In this document: one piece after another, positions 1 through 12,639 of the stretch
How positions within the stretch are numbered: position 1 is the first letter of the stretch
How the letters are laid out: every line of letters starts with the position of its first letter
Assembly (NCBI RefSeq): GCF_001949145.1
Contig: NW_019091506.1
Location: 413,548-477,547 of the forward strand
Length of the DNA: 64,000 nucleotides
Source of the DNA: Acanthaster planci
Taxonomy: Eukaryota > Echinodermata > Asteroidea > Valvatida > Acanthasteridae
Direction of reading: 5' to 3'
Translations under genes and position numbers: made by a program
The notes under the pieces: model-generated
What the model was told of the DNA's origin: nothing
Databases searched by the model: none
What the model saw: the letters and a program-made list of their open reading frames with translations, nothing else

Positions 1-451
1 TGCTAATTAGAGAAGGATACACCCCAGTGCAGTGTCGGGGGGGGGTCAGTTAATCCATCCAGGGGCACATTGTTTCTTTCTTCACTTGAAAGGACCTGCA
101 CTTTTGAATGAGATAATGCTCTTTCCTTCGAAGGGGTTTTTATGGATAGGAAAACAAGGACAATCATCAAACAGTCTCCGTCTCTGACCACACACTCGCC
201 ACCAATGCAGTCTGATTGCGAATTCAGCAGCATGTCCTCTCTAGATGTTGCGTTCAGGCAGACAGACGTTTTGGCGAACTGTTTTCTGGCGTCCTGACAG
301 AGAACTATCCCTTTGGCCACGTGATTAACATTATGTCAACACGTGCCCATTGTCTTGTGCTTTGTTCCTGGGTGGCAACAATTACCAGTTCTGTAATAAA
401 TTCAAATGTATGTGCACAAATGCATAAATGGCAAGTGGAGGCAAAAAGCTC

Positions 452-1735
452 AAGTAGAAGCAGTATTCTTTCTAATGATACCTTGATGGTATCCCTCCTG
501 TCATGCATGACTGAACACCATTGTCTTGAAAATGGGCCATCCGAACTCAGTTGTAACACTTTGGATAAACCAGTGAATGAGGTTGTCCTCTGTCATGCTT
601 GTCCTGAATAAGATATCAGGGGCACACCGATTATTTACACATTACGTAATTCACAGTCAATTATGCACCAACACTTTCCGCGTGTCCGCCTTCCTTTCAA
701 TGCAGAGTTCACAACGGCGGCGGGTGTCAGCCACAGCTCGTCTCACCAATGCAGGGTCATGTCGTAAGATGTCGACCTCCTTTTGAATGCGACAACGTAA
801 GTCTTGGATGTTACGTGGTGGACTGGTGAAAACTTTGTCCTTAAGATACCCCCATGAAAATAATCACACAGGGTGAGATCCGGAGAACGGCGCGGCCATT
901 CAATTGTGTGGTTGACGACGATTACTCGATCTCGGAACAGTTCCCGCAGGAGATTCCTCACAGTGATGAGCCTGCGTGCCGGGTGCCCCGTTTTGGGCCC
1001 ACCACAGATGTCGGAAAACACCATTTTCATGCCGTTGAAAATGCATCTGGAGTTGGGGTACCACGTCTTGGTTGATCACATTCAAATACCTTTGACTATT
1101 CACATTCCGTTCGAAAAAGATTGGTCCAATAATGACACCATTCCCACACAGTCCTACCCAAACGGTGACCTTCTCACGACTCATGTTGGTTTCAAGTTAA
1201 AAGTTGGCGGTAGCCCCTTCGGCGCGTATTCGACGTTGTTGTGGGTGTTAACTTCTCCATTCATCCCAAATGCTGCCTCAACACCGATTGTCAACCATTC
1301 AAGAAACCTTTCATTGGTCTGACAGCGTTCCAGGAGCCACTGAGCAAACTCCCGTCTCCTCCTTAGGTCTCCACGCAAAAGTTGGTGGCGGATGTGCATT
1401 CGGTATGGATGGAACTGCAGGTCTAACTGCGCTTGCAGACTTGCTGTCCTCCTTCGAACACCTGTCAACACTGCACTGGCCTACCCCGGGGCAAGTCAAC
1501 ACATTTAAACCAGATTATTGCATAACTTGAAAATGACAAAAGGCAACCTTCCCCCGTTAACGTGACCTTTTGTTGTCACTTTCAACCTGGACAAGCATGA
1601 CAGAGGACAACCTCATTCACTGGTTTATCCAAAGTGTTACAACTGAGTTCGGATGCCCCATTTTCAAGACATTGGTGTTCAGTCGTGCATGATAAGAGGG
1701 ATACCATCAAGGTAGAAAGAATACTGCTTCTACTT
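452..1735 (-). mobile_element. Tc1/mariner-superfamily transposon, defective
   Basis: A 1.28-kb element bounded by long inverted repeats of about 150 bases (452-606 and about 1588-1735). The minus strand between them holds a broken transposase (next entry). The outer ends begin AAGTAGAAGCAGTATTCTTT. It appears inserted in an older repeat whose parts lie at about 311-450 and 1840-2340 and recur at 6198-7155. No clean TA duplication is seen at the exact ends. Confidence 0.75.
660..1480 (-). pseudogene. Mariner-like transposase remnant
   Basis: Three overlapping minus-strand reading frames together show a Tc1/mariner DDE domain: QWLLERC and NTHNN near the first Asp, VTVWVGLCGNGVIIGPIFFE, then WPRRSPDLTLCDYF. 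At least two frameshifts separate the pieces. The first catalytic Asp (normally in a T-D-E motif) reads Val (GVEAAF), and the second (normally Q-D-G-A) reads Asn (QNGAP). The enzyme is therefore dead on both frame and active-site grounds. Confidence 0.75.
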
Positions 1736-2360
1736 TTCAGAGATCCTTATACAATATAATCATATCTCATGGTTTGGACATATTAAACCCTTTCCTCAGG
1801 GTTTGGTTTTTTTCTCAGACGCCCTGTATAACATTATTAATTATGTAAACATTAACGAAACATCATATTCATAGCATTTCGAGATCTGGGAAAACTAATC
1901 TTTGGAAACAAAGTCACGGGACCTTCCACGTCAGTTAAAACGTGCAGCGATATTTTAATGTGATTTAGAGGACGTTTGCTACTATGACTAACCGCTTACC
2001 TTGTGTTTTTATCTAAAACACAAACAAATTCCTAGTTTGACCTACTACTTTTGAACTTTTAGGCAGAAGGCCTATATTTTTTGTATATTATCCCCTTGCA
2101 AATCATTAGTGTAATATGGTTTCAGATTATGATATGAAGCTTCATAAAGCTAAATAGAAGTTAGAACGTGGTTTTGCCACCCTTTAGAATGTCAAAGACA
2201 GCAACCATGAAAATAAAACTACAGTACAGGGAAAGCAAGTACTTGACGGATTTCTGTAACATTATTAACGGAGTCCTTCTTTCGGGAAAACATGTACACA
2301 AATTATTAAAGGGTGATTTATGGAGAAATTCTGCGAGGCAGGAAGCAGGCAGTTAATGAT

Positions 2361-5300
2361 TAAACATCTCAGTTTTACTGTCCGTATTAGTCATGGTTGC
2401 ATCACATGCACATGTATCTCAAATAGGAAAATGGGTTTCATAATAAGCCTTTTGCAGACGCCGTGCTACTTCCAAATTTATTAAATTGAGGGAGTGAAGA
2501 ATAAGGCGGTGGTACGGCGGTTGCAAACACGTCAAATTAAAAAGCAGGTGCGACAGTCGAGTTGAATGCTGAAGCGTGTTAAAATTGCACTCATTGATGT
2601 TTACCTCTATGCCTTTGGACATTTGGAAGAATGAAATGGTGTTATGAATTGGCCCTTCCTTGGCATCCCTGCTGCGTGTAATGTGATGGCCCACTTCGTG
2701 TAAACTCTTTGTTCGACGGTTTTCAAAAATTTATTATTAAACACTCCAGGCCCTCGCTGTCTGTGTCCATCAACGTAACGCCAGGTAACTCAGGCCCCCG
2801 AATTTGTATATTTCTGTAGACCTTTGACCGAATAAAGTTAGATATTTTTCTACAAAATATCTTCCTGTATCTTATTAGTTGTCGGTGTCGATCCCGATGG
2901 TTTGCCTCGCCATGCAGTCGTTACGGATGCGACTGGCACGCAACGAAGAAAATGCATCGTTATCAACACACTCTGATTATTTTCTATTAAGCACTTATAG
3001 TGAAACGTGTCTAATTCCATTTAAAATAATCAATTCGTTAAATTCATAAAACCTCAGACAGTTTACTCATTTCTGTTCCTAAATAGCTCGTGGAAGGTAC
3101 GACTTATGGCTAGAGGGGCGTTTGACAAAACTGAAAGAGAATTGCTCAACGGCCAATATTTGACTCCAGACTTTATTACAAAAATAGTGAAGCTTTAAGA
3201 AACGGTCAAAGAGAGGTTTAATTACCAACAATAGTATTCCTATTTGAGCTGGGTAACATTTTTGGTGTCTAATTGATATGTTGGCTGGTTTCGTATATTT
3301 CTTGACTTTTTTGTATCATAATAAAGGTATTTTTCGTCCCTCTTCTATTTGAACTACGATGCGCAATATTTGTTTAATTGGGGCGAGTCATTTGTATAGC
3401 AACAAGGCTGAATGAAAAAGGATGTTGCCAATGTGGTCGAGTCAAAGGTATCCGTATCTATGGTGTTCCACGCAGCCGCCAGACAACCCATATTGGACCA
3501 TGGAGCACAGCCAGATATGTTAATTAAGAGACAATAGCTTTTGTCGAGGTATGAAATTCTGACAAAACAGAACCAAAATCTCGTGAAACAAGACAGAATC
3601 TACGAATACTTCACTATTTAGGATGGGGTTTTAAAGAATTTGTTTCCAAAGAGAAAGAAACACGGAAAAAAACACAAAAGGGTCAATTCGATGCGACCTC
3701 TCCCAAAACAATCTTGTAAAGCAACTTTGTTCAAATAAAACAGATTTTCAATTTTTGATTTAATATTTAATATATATTTAATATTACGGTTTTTTATTAC
3801 GCTAATCGTTTTGTTAGTCCGAATATTGTGTATTTATAAGGAAAGTTGCGATGTCATTCCAGGAAAAAATCAGGAAGAAACAATGATTTGTCATCATATT
3901 CTGCTTGAAATTTAGATAGCTTTTGCTGTTCTAAATTTCCTTTTCCTTGGTGAAGCATCGCAGTTTGGCTCACGACTATTAAGCAGTGGTAACGCTTTCT
4001 CAAAAATATTTCACAGAGAAAAAATTGGGGATTCACAAGTTGGAGACTTGTTTGGGTTGTTTCGGCTTGTTTATTCCTGCGATTGCTTGTTTGCATTATT
4101 TCCGTCTTTTGTACACTTGTATGCTGTTTACTTATTGTGATTATTTATTGCTAATCTTTATTCTATTTAATAGCCCAATAAATGCATATTATTATTAATT
4201 ACATTGCCAACCATATGACAGATATCATATTTCAAGTTGTTGCGTTGACTCCATTATCCTATGAAACAGATGGATCCAGGATTTTTCGAGGGGGAGATCA
4301 AGAAATGTTTGTTCGGGCAAGGGGTTTAATATAGGTTTTCCTGGCCAATTTCGGAAAATGCACGATCTAATTTGTATAATAAAATTTCAATTTAGCACGG
4401 ATTCTGAAACCGACTTAAAACTTGGTTTCATTTTCGCAATAACAAGCAATTGACTTCATTTTGCATTCTTCAAATAAATGAATCTGCATACGTTTCATTT
4501 AAAGAGGTTACAAATACGTGACTGGGATTTCGGATTTACCTATTCCTTGCCAATTATAACAAATGTGCATTCATATTCGCTGAAAAACTGTCTTTCACCG
4601 TTTGTCTTCGGAAGTGAGTATTCATTTTCATTTGTCATAATTTAAAATTGCAAATTATACGTTCAATAATCATTGGAATATACATACATTAAGGTTTCAA
4701 AATCATGACAACACTTTGTCATGTTACTCATTTATAGTATGTTTGTTATCAAACTACAAAAAATAAGGTTTCTATAATTGAGACGCAGCACGAAAAAGAA
4801 GGTTGTCGGTGTTTATAGGTTTCCTGCAATAATCGGTGTTTCCAATGACAGCATGACTGGTTTAATTCAATCATGAATATTCAAATATTTAGCCAATCAA
4901 CTAAACATTTCTAAAAATGTAACTTCTGTCAGTAAACATAAGAATTCTAATTCTTGGCCAGGCATACCTTAAACAAGTTGACACACAGGCGAAATCGCCT
5001 GCACAGGTTGCAAAATAGCTTGAGTTCAAATTAAGATGAATGCAGGATTGCAGATGCATTCAATTTCACCTAAAAATGAATGTGCACATGCTGAACCAGT
5101 GTAATGTCAGGAAGTTGACCGCTGACTCTATACGACTGAATGCAAACTCCTTGAAATAGAATTTGTATCTCTTAAACAGAAACGGGGTATGAATGTTCAC
5201 TCAATTTCGTTCGAAAACGAATGCAGCTTTTACTAATTCAATTACACATTTTCCGAAACAATATAAATCCCGAACTGGTTTACGCATTTTAAGGGTATCC

Positions 5301-5790
5301 AACCTTCAGACGTGGGCCCCTGTAAAATAAAATGGCCATGAGCAGGGGAGGGTTTGATCCAATGAAAACAGCGTTCTTACCCAGTCTCAAAGTTTCCCAA
5401 TGTAACTAAGCAAGGCCAAACGTGAAACAAGACCCACAAATCAATATATATGAATCAATAATTTTGCATAGAGTGAAATGATACCATTTCATGGGCATAA
5501 AATCTTGGGTGGATGGCAGTAAATATCACCCCCAACTTTCTGACTGGGTGGATGGCTTATCGTCCAACACATACATTTTCGTGGTAAGATTCAAATAAAG
5601 CGGAATGTGAAGATTTTTAGGACTTCCCGATAACCAAAATGTACCGGTATTCATTTGTCTCTCAAAAAAGTCCCTCTTCACCAACTAACCAACCAACCGA
5701 TCAATCAGTGAACCAATCAACAAACCGATCAATAAAATCAATCAATCAGTCAGTCAATCATTCTTTTCTAAGTAAAAATCGTTTAAAAAA
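2361..5790. other. AT-rich gene-free stretch
   Basis: No spliced or intact coding signal. The ORFs here are short and unlike known proteins. Small internal similarities (CATTCAATTTCACC / CACTCAATTTCG near 5057 and 5200) suggest decayed repeats. A degenerate (AATC)n tract runs at about 5685-5762. Confidence 0.6.
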
Positions 5791-5850
5791 TCTCCAGCAA
5801 TGAAAGTGCCGTCTATAGCCTCCAAGATTTCACTTTTTGAAGCAAAGTAT

Positions 5851-6025
5851 GGCCAACATGTCCTACTGCTCACCTTTTACATCAAAGGAGTTTCCGGCAA
5901 CTTCCCTCAAGAGAAACCGCACCGTGCTACTGAGACCTTTAGAGTTTGGCGGCGTCCAAGTGTCGCTTTCACCGAGGGAGCGACGACTAATACCGATGCG
6001 TGCAGTGCGACACTGATTATTAAAC
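5851..6025. repeat. Dispersed repeat, copy 1 of 2
   Basis: Matches 16243-16405 in the same orientation: GGAGTTTCC, CGCACCGTGC, GCGTCC, TGTCGCTTTC and GAGCGACGACT appear in the same order. It is non-coding. Confidence 0.55.
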
Positions 6026-6197
6026 GAATGGTTAATGTACCGTCTATATGTCTGAATTTGCTGTTCATGGAGGATTCACCACAGTGGATTGTGGGAATCC
6101 CTCCTGGGGCGTTTTTTTTGGGGGGGGTGTTATGTTGTTCCGCCAAATGTCCTCCTGACATATGCGTTTAGGAAGTGAGACTTTCGGCAAAATGTTT

Positions 6198-7155
6198 TTT
6201 GGCCACGTGATTCTCATACTTCATTGTCACGCCCCTTTTCAAATGATTTGTGCCTGGGCGGCGAATATTATTTAAACAATATGCTGAGGAACCCGAGTTG
6301 AATAACGGCTATAATCTTGGATCTGGAGGATATCATTTCAAAGGGAAATAAAGTCTGACATTTAGACTGGAGAAGCCTCCACAAATGGAACGACTAGTGT
6401 CATCTATAGCCTAATCGGATTAGACGCCATAACTGCGGCGGCACCGCACTCACACGCACATTCTTCAGCTTGACGCGCGCGTGCATTTGGCAAATCACGA
6501 TACCCTATTGATCAAAGAGGCATGTAACGCGCGCGTACGACCTGCCCGAGAGCATCATGCCACCGCAGTAATGGCTTCTAAATCTGGGGGTCAAATGATA
6601 CGATAGGCTGACACGAGGTGTACCCCCAAACAGTAATGAAACAAAAACAAAACACGCTGCCTGGAAGGGCCAAAGAATAATGAAGTTTCCAATATAAAAC
6701 ATGAACGAAACATCATGCTCACATTTCGAGATCTGGGAGAACTAAACTTTGGAAACAAAGTCACAGGAACTTCCACGAGTTGAAGTGCTATGGCATGTAA
6801 ATGTGACTTTAAAAAAAATACGTTACTTTAACTAACCAACTTACCTAAAGCAAATACAAAGCCCTGGTTTGACCTACTTGTTTTAAACTTTCTGGCTGAA
6901 GACCTATGTGTTTTCATTTTTTATATACAACCTCCTTCCAAGTCAGTAGTGTATTGTTGCGGATTAAAATATGACGATTTATAATGCAAAATAGAAGTTA
7001 AAACCGATGTTTTATTACCTTTTTAGAATGGTTAAAGAGAGCAACCATTAAACAAATGGTAAAGCAAAGTTCTGGATGATTTCTGTAACATTATTGACGG
7101 AGTCCTTCTTTGTGATAAAAATTGTATACAAATTACTAATGGGTGATTTATTGAC
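6198..7155. repeat. Old dispersed repeat, copy B
   Basis: Paralogue of the repeat at 311-2340 without the mariner insertion. Its central part (6440-6600, AGCTTGACGCGC, ATTGATCAAAG, CAGTAATGGCTTCT) recurs at 42370-42530 in PRDM15-like intron 6, so at least three copies exist here. Confidence 0.6.
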
Positions 7156-7217
7156 TAAGAAATCGTCTCTTAGGAACAATAGGGGGTCCCCAGTTGCAGG
7201 CAAATACACACTGCTGT

Positions 7218-7326
7218 GTGTGGGTGGGTGGGTGGGTGGGTGGGTTGTTTGGGTGGGTGGGTTTGTTGGTGGGTGGCTGGGTGGGTGGGTGGGTGCGTGT
7301 GTGGGTGGGTGGTTGGTTGGTTGGTT
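7218..7326. repeat. (GGGT)n tandem repeat, G-quadruplex-prone
   Basis: About 110 bases of GGGT units with a few interruptions (GTT, GCT, GCG) on the + strand. Many closely spaced GGG runs make quadruplex formation likely. It keeps several frames open on both strands, which produces false ORFs. Confidence 0.9.
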
Positions 7327-7399
7327 GTATTGCGGCCACAGACCAACTGCTAACACTTTTTCATAGATATTTTACCGAGAAAGTTTGGGTTTACAATTA

Positions 7400-10300
7400 A
7401 AAAAGGAAACCAAACTGTACGGTGCCCTCCCTGACATGGCAATAACAGCTTCTGTTAAAACAAATCGATTAGATTACTCTTTTGTGGAAAAGCCTTTCAA
7501 GAAATTGAGACGTAAATTCGGTTTCTTTGTAACCAGACTGCATTCTTCGAGGTGGTATACACCAAACACGAGACTATCGATTAATTCAGTGCTACCGTGC
7601 CAAGGTGATTTTCAGGAATCGTTGGTTCCTCACAACAAAGATGCAACAATAACAGCCATATACATTCTCAATGCTTCAAAACGAGCAATGTTTAGTAACA
7701 TTTAACCACAAAAAGATGTTGTTTTATATGGTTTGAATACGAGTCTAAAATTACCACACCCGTGCTGAATATACGAATTTTCCCAATATTTGATAGGTTA
7801 CCAATTTTTGTATTATTTATTTTCATATTCTGTCGCAGGTGGGTGATATATAATAAAATTGAATGACAAACACCTGAGTCTCTTTGTACACAAATTACAC
7901 TCTTAAAGGTAATATACTGCAAACACTAGACTGCCGATGCTGTTATTTGAAATTAAGGTAATACTATTATCAATATACAAAACCTTCAAGCCAGTAACGC
8001 TGTTATTTTCGGAGCAAAAGGTATTTCTGCCTTCAAATACGGTTTGTTCAAATACCACAGCCGTTAACAGGCGCCTCATTTAAATGTGTTTCCAAATAAC
8101 AAACGCTATTTACAAGCAGTAAACCTTTTTAAAAAGACTACACATGCAGGCCGCATTAAATTTTGTGTGATGCGTCTAGCTTATACAGGTGTCTACATGA
8201 ACAGATAAACAATAACAGCTGTCAAACGGATGGAATATGTAACGAATAAATATGCCTTAGAGCTATATGTTTACATTATACAAATACATAAAACATTTAT
8301 TTTTGATAAACTAATCTAGATCGATTCTAAGCTACAAAGAAAAAAATCTTCATGCCAAAAAGTCATCGTTTTCTCCTTAACCTTGTGAGGACAGTAGAGT
8401 ACCACAGAGCAACATGTGTGCCATTTCCTGAACTGTTTCTAGGGGACGATTGTTATTTCAAGACGTCTAGCCTCTCGCTTTCCCCGTCACATTTTCATTT
8501 TGGGGTAGTTTACACCGCATCTGTCAATTCAGAAATGTTTCCGGTATGCACTGAGAGCATGTGGACCGTTTTTGACAGATGTGACATGAACGCATGGCAG
8601 CTTGGGCATTTCTCTACGATGGAAAAACACGATTCAGTGTTTTCATTGGACGAATTTACAACGGTTCAATGTTGAAAGAAACACAAAACTTCAAGGTACA
8701 GTTTGACCCGTCCCAATTTGAACTGGAGAAGGTCCTGGTGGTTTTCTGGCATATGGCCAAAGTTAATATTGCCGAGAATAATATCTTACTTACGGTACTT
8801 TGCCCGTCGTTTTCTGTTCTCATGCTATAAAGCCCCCTTTGCAGCTGCAAGGTTAAGAAACTCTGGGGGGAGCAATATTATGACATAATTGAAGCGCTTG
8901 ATGTGTTTGTCGCCCTCATTCAATCATTTCTTTCACTCTGAGCATTCTCTTGATGGAACAGAACTTCCCAAATGACGGTTTTTATTGTAAAAATGTTACA
9001 AAAAGCTGCCATGTTCGTCATTTTGTGGGCAATAATGACAGATTCCCAGGTTAAAACCCTTTTTACATAATAGCGATGTCACTGATCTTTAATTAACTGT
9101 ATATTGTACACAAAAGCCATTATGAAAACGTAAGGTGTAGTGCTTGCGTTGAAACTACCCACCATGAAGGCTGGCACTGCAAAACGATGCTTTCCCTCCA
9201 CCCACCCCTGCTGCCAACACTTTTCCTGCACCATTTGGTAAATGAACAAATAACTGTTATATGTTTAAAAAAATTTAATTATTATCATGGGCAATCGTCA
9301 ACGATAATGAAGGGGAGCAAGGCTCAGCTATATTTGATTGTTAAAAGATGTTTTATAATTATTCAAATGAGAGAAAAATGTTTAGTGGTCATTTTACCAG
9401 TTATATACCGATAGTCCTGAAATAAAGTTAAAAATTCAGTTTTTGTATAGTAAATGTTCAATTTATTCATACAAACAAAATAAACATTGTGGACTATCCA
9501 AGGTCTATTAATCCAAGGGATAATAACCCTTACAGGAACCAGAGCGCTCCCAGTAACCCTCAAGGCAGGCCAGTTCAATGATACCCGGATCGCAACCCAG
9601 CAGTCACCCCACCCACGGTGTTCACAGACAGCAAGCAATCCACAACGAATCACCGTACCACTAGCTCTCAGACACGGGTTAACAACCTACGCTCTAAACT
9701 GTTCCCACACTAACCAAGACCCAATAAACAGTTCACTACTACATGTACTACTCCACCTACCAGTCGATACGACGCAGCGCTCTCCAGTGCAGCGTCCCAC
9801 GCTACCTCACAGTCGGCGCAATGTGCAGCTCACAACGCTCGGCGGCGATCCTGTCACTCTGCGACCCAGCAGCGAAACTAACAATGCATGCCCTAAGCAC
9901 GCCGCAAGCACCCAGACCTACTGCTCTACGCACTGCTGATTGGTCAACGCATGTATTAATAATTAATGATTTAGACTGGCATCCATGCCCACCCCGTTTC
10001 GTCACAGTACTAACAATTCCACTTAAATTAGAAACTAATAGAACAAACGATTTAATGGGATATTCACAAGAGAAAACCGAACAAAGTAAGAAAACCTGAG
10101 AGAAAATTATCATCGAAGTGGCACCCCTGTTCAATTTCAATGGCCTGCTCACACTTCTCACCTCCAAGGCCATTTGTGCGCTTGCGTGCATAGTTATTAA
10201 TTTATTAGTGAAGAAGTCTGTACCAAAGAGCTTAAATGCAGGGCATTCACTCAAAGAGCACACTAGACTCACTATCAGTTGAGTTTGCAGTTGTATTCAG

Positions 10301-11270
10301 TTACATTGGGCAGGTCGCATGTTATCAAGAACTACAAGTTGAAAATAAAAAAATGTTATACACTAAAGAAAAAAAATGAAAGAAATCAGTGAAAGAAATC
10401 AGACCTTAATATATATTTATTAGCTTCGTGCAAGGATGACTAGCTACCCTGCAGACGTAAGAAGAGGTATTTGTTCACGAACGGTGGACTAAGCCTATGG
10501 GACGTTCATATATGCCACCGATCTTTGATCTATTGATTCCGATCACAGGAGAGTTAATCTAAAATGTCACAATGAATCTCAATCAGCCTCACAGTGACAA
10601 GTGACTCTAAATAACGATTATGTGAATGGTTAGTTCTCGCTATAGGTTTCAGTGATTGGTTATATACAAGCTGATATGTACAAATGATCCTCACTTTTAA
10701 TTATCCTAACGTGGTCAACTGCATCATGACTTTGACAAGCGATGGTCACGTATTCAACCACACCATAGGTAACCTTCACACACCTCACGTTCCTCTTATA
10801 CACAGAACTAATTAAGGCAAATATAGTGATCCTTAAGGGACCCTAAAGAAACTACGCCCAGTAAACCTCTACGTGGAGAGCAAGCTCATACACCAGGGCT
10901 GCAATCAACAGCAGCTACGCCAACAAGTCTCAGATTCCTTGATTCCCCAAATGACTGGTTCATCAACATAATCCAGACTGTCACTTAACAATCCACCCCA
11001 AATCTCAAACGGATCTTAATGACCTGCAGTTCCAACTAACCAAAAAACTATGCTAGTGCTGCACTAACCGATGGCAGTGGAGCACACAAAAGGTTGGTTT
11101 TCCCGCTCTTCTGTAGTCGTACGTCAACAGACTGCAATGCACTCTTAGCGACTTCACAGAACTCCTCTCGCCTTGCTGCCGTCTCACAAAGTGCCGACCA
11201 ATGTGGCCCAAGCCCCAGACCTAAGACAATGCTCTCTTCTGATTGGTCGTTTCTGGGTCATGGTAATGTA
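7400..11270. other. Gene-free stretch with decayed repeats
   Basis: No supported gene. The ORF at 9487-9939 has Thr/Pro/Gln-rich composition with no domain. The segment 9880-9960 (CAGACCTA...CTGATTGGTC) resembles 11210-11260, and together they look like parts of one unidentified repeat family. Confidence 0.5.
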
Positions 11271-11278
11271 TAAAGTAG

Positions 11279-12560
11279 ATGCGCATACCCTGCTTCGCCA
11301 CAGTATCACTTGAGGAGATTGTTTACCTCTCGACTGATTGTGATCAACTTTCCTCAGCAGAAAAAATGTCTATGCTAGCCACACTGGCCATCTCACGGCG
11401 TATCAAAAACCTTGATGCAAGTCAATGCTTAAGCTTGTTGCAAGCGCGGCAGCTTTGTCAATATACGGCTGCAGAAAGCATGCTTTATCGTGTGAATCCG
11501 TTTGATATCACTAGGAAATGTGTTTTTACTGGCAACCTCACACAAACCAATCGTTTATCGTTTACAGGACAGTTTAGAAATCTGTTCCTTTTTTGGGACA
11601 AAATATCATATTTGGCATCGAAAGATACACAAACATGCTGTATATAAATCTGGATACGGAGGCACTTCATAACGTTGGCCCTTGGTAGCTGAAATTTTGA
11701 AGGTATTCAATCAAACTTGCAGCTTTCCTGAATGGTAACTCGAGAAAAAAAAACTGCATATCTGCTGAGTCAATTAAACATCTCCTCTGCACTGTAACTT
11801 TGGCAACCAAGAAAATTCCAGACTACGATTTTTTCTCTCTGACATAATTCCTTGTCTGTCAATTTGATGCTGGGTATCAACACGTTTTTCAACAGCAGAT
11901 ATCTACACAGTTTGAAAAACGGCCTTTAGGCCTATAAGATCGTCATAAAACCAGATTTTGGTCTAATGTGTGTTTTAAAATGAGTTCCTATCCCAATAAA
12001 GCAGACACAGAAAGTAACTGCCTTTATACGACTGGTTCCAAAATAACTTTTTTGAAACTTATAAGAAGCCCTGTACCCAATGGATTTCAGAGCAACCTCA
12101 GGTACGTAATTATTTTAGAATTTACAAAAGTGCCCATTGGACGCAACATAAATGTAAAGTAAAACTGAAGGCGGCAACTGATCAGCTAAACCGGAATACA
12201 ATTGACTACTTTTTGATCGAGTGGTGCAGTAGCTTTTTTTGGTGTTTGGCAAATAAATCTTGTTTGTTTATAATTCCCCGCTATGAAGATGAGAAGATGA
12301 AGTGAGCCACGATTTTGCAGTATAAATGAAATCAACCTACAAGCTACCCTGATACGAAATCAATTGCAAGTAACCTAATTGCAAAGGAGCAAAACGTTGA
12401 CTTGTGACGTGTGCTGTGTCAACGCCTAATGGATAATACATCATCAATAATACAATAACGGGAATGTACACCAAGGAGTGAAGCCATTAACTGGTTTTTT
12501 ACGCTATCCTGACAAAGCTGAACTAATTTCCCAGGTGTAATGAAACGAGATATACTCCAA
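11279..12560. other. Gene-free stretch
   Basis: The ORF at 11279-11647 (122 codons) has no recognisable domain or splice context. Nothing else is seen. Confidence 0.5.
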
Positions 12561-12567
12561 TAACTCA

Positions 12568-12638
12568 TTAACCCTTTACCCCAGAGGGTGTATGTAATAT
12601 CATATTGCCATTAGGGGACAGAGGACTGTTATGGTTAA
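12568..12638. mobile_element. TTAA-flanked micro-element (63 bp)
   Basis: TTAA at 12568-12571 and 12635-12638 bracket 63 bases that begin CCCTTTACCCC and end GACTGTTATGG. It is homologous along its length to the 63-bp element at 27467-27529 (shared TATGTAA, ATC.TATTG, GGACTGTT). The layout fits a non-autonomous piggyBac-type element. Confidence 0.5.
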
Positions 12639-12639
12639 T

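Larger units (their letters stand above)
311..2340. repeat. Old dispersed repeat, copy A (interrupted by the mariner element)
   Basis: The segments 311-390 and 1840-2340 match 6198-6270 and 6690-7155. Shared stretches include GGCCACGTGATT, AACGAAACATCAT, CATTTCGAGATCTGGGA and GGAAACAAAGTCAC. No coding potential is seen. Bases 1-310 show no feature. Confidence 0.6.

Noticed and set aside
7048-7400. Gly/Trp/Val-rich and Pro/Thr/His-rich ORFs
   Set aside because: They arise from the (GGGT)n repeat read in different frames.
9487-9939. ORF of 150 codons
   Set aside because: Skewed Thr/Pro/Gln composition, no domain, an overlapping frame of similar length, and similarity to other intergenic repeat sequence.
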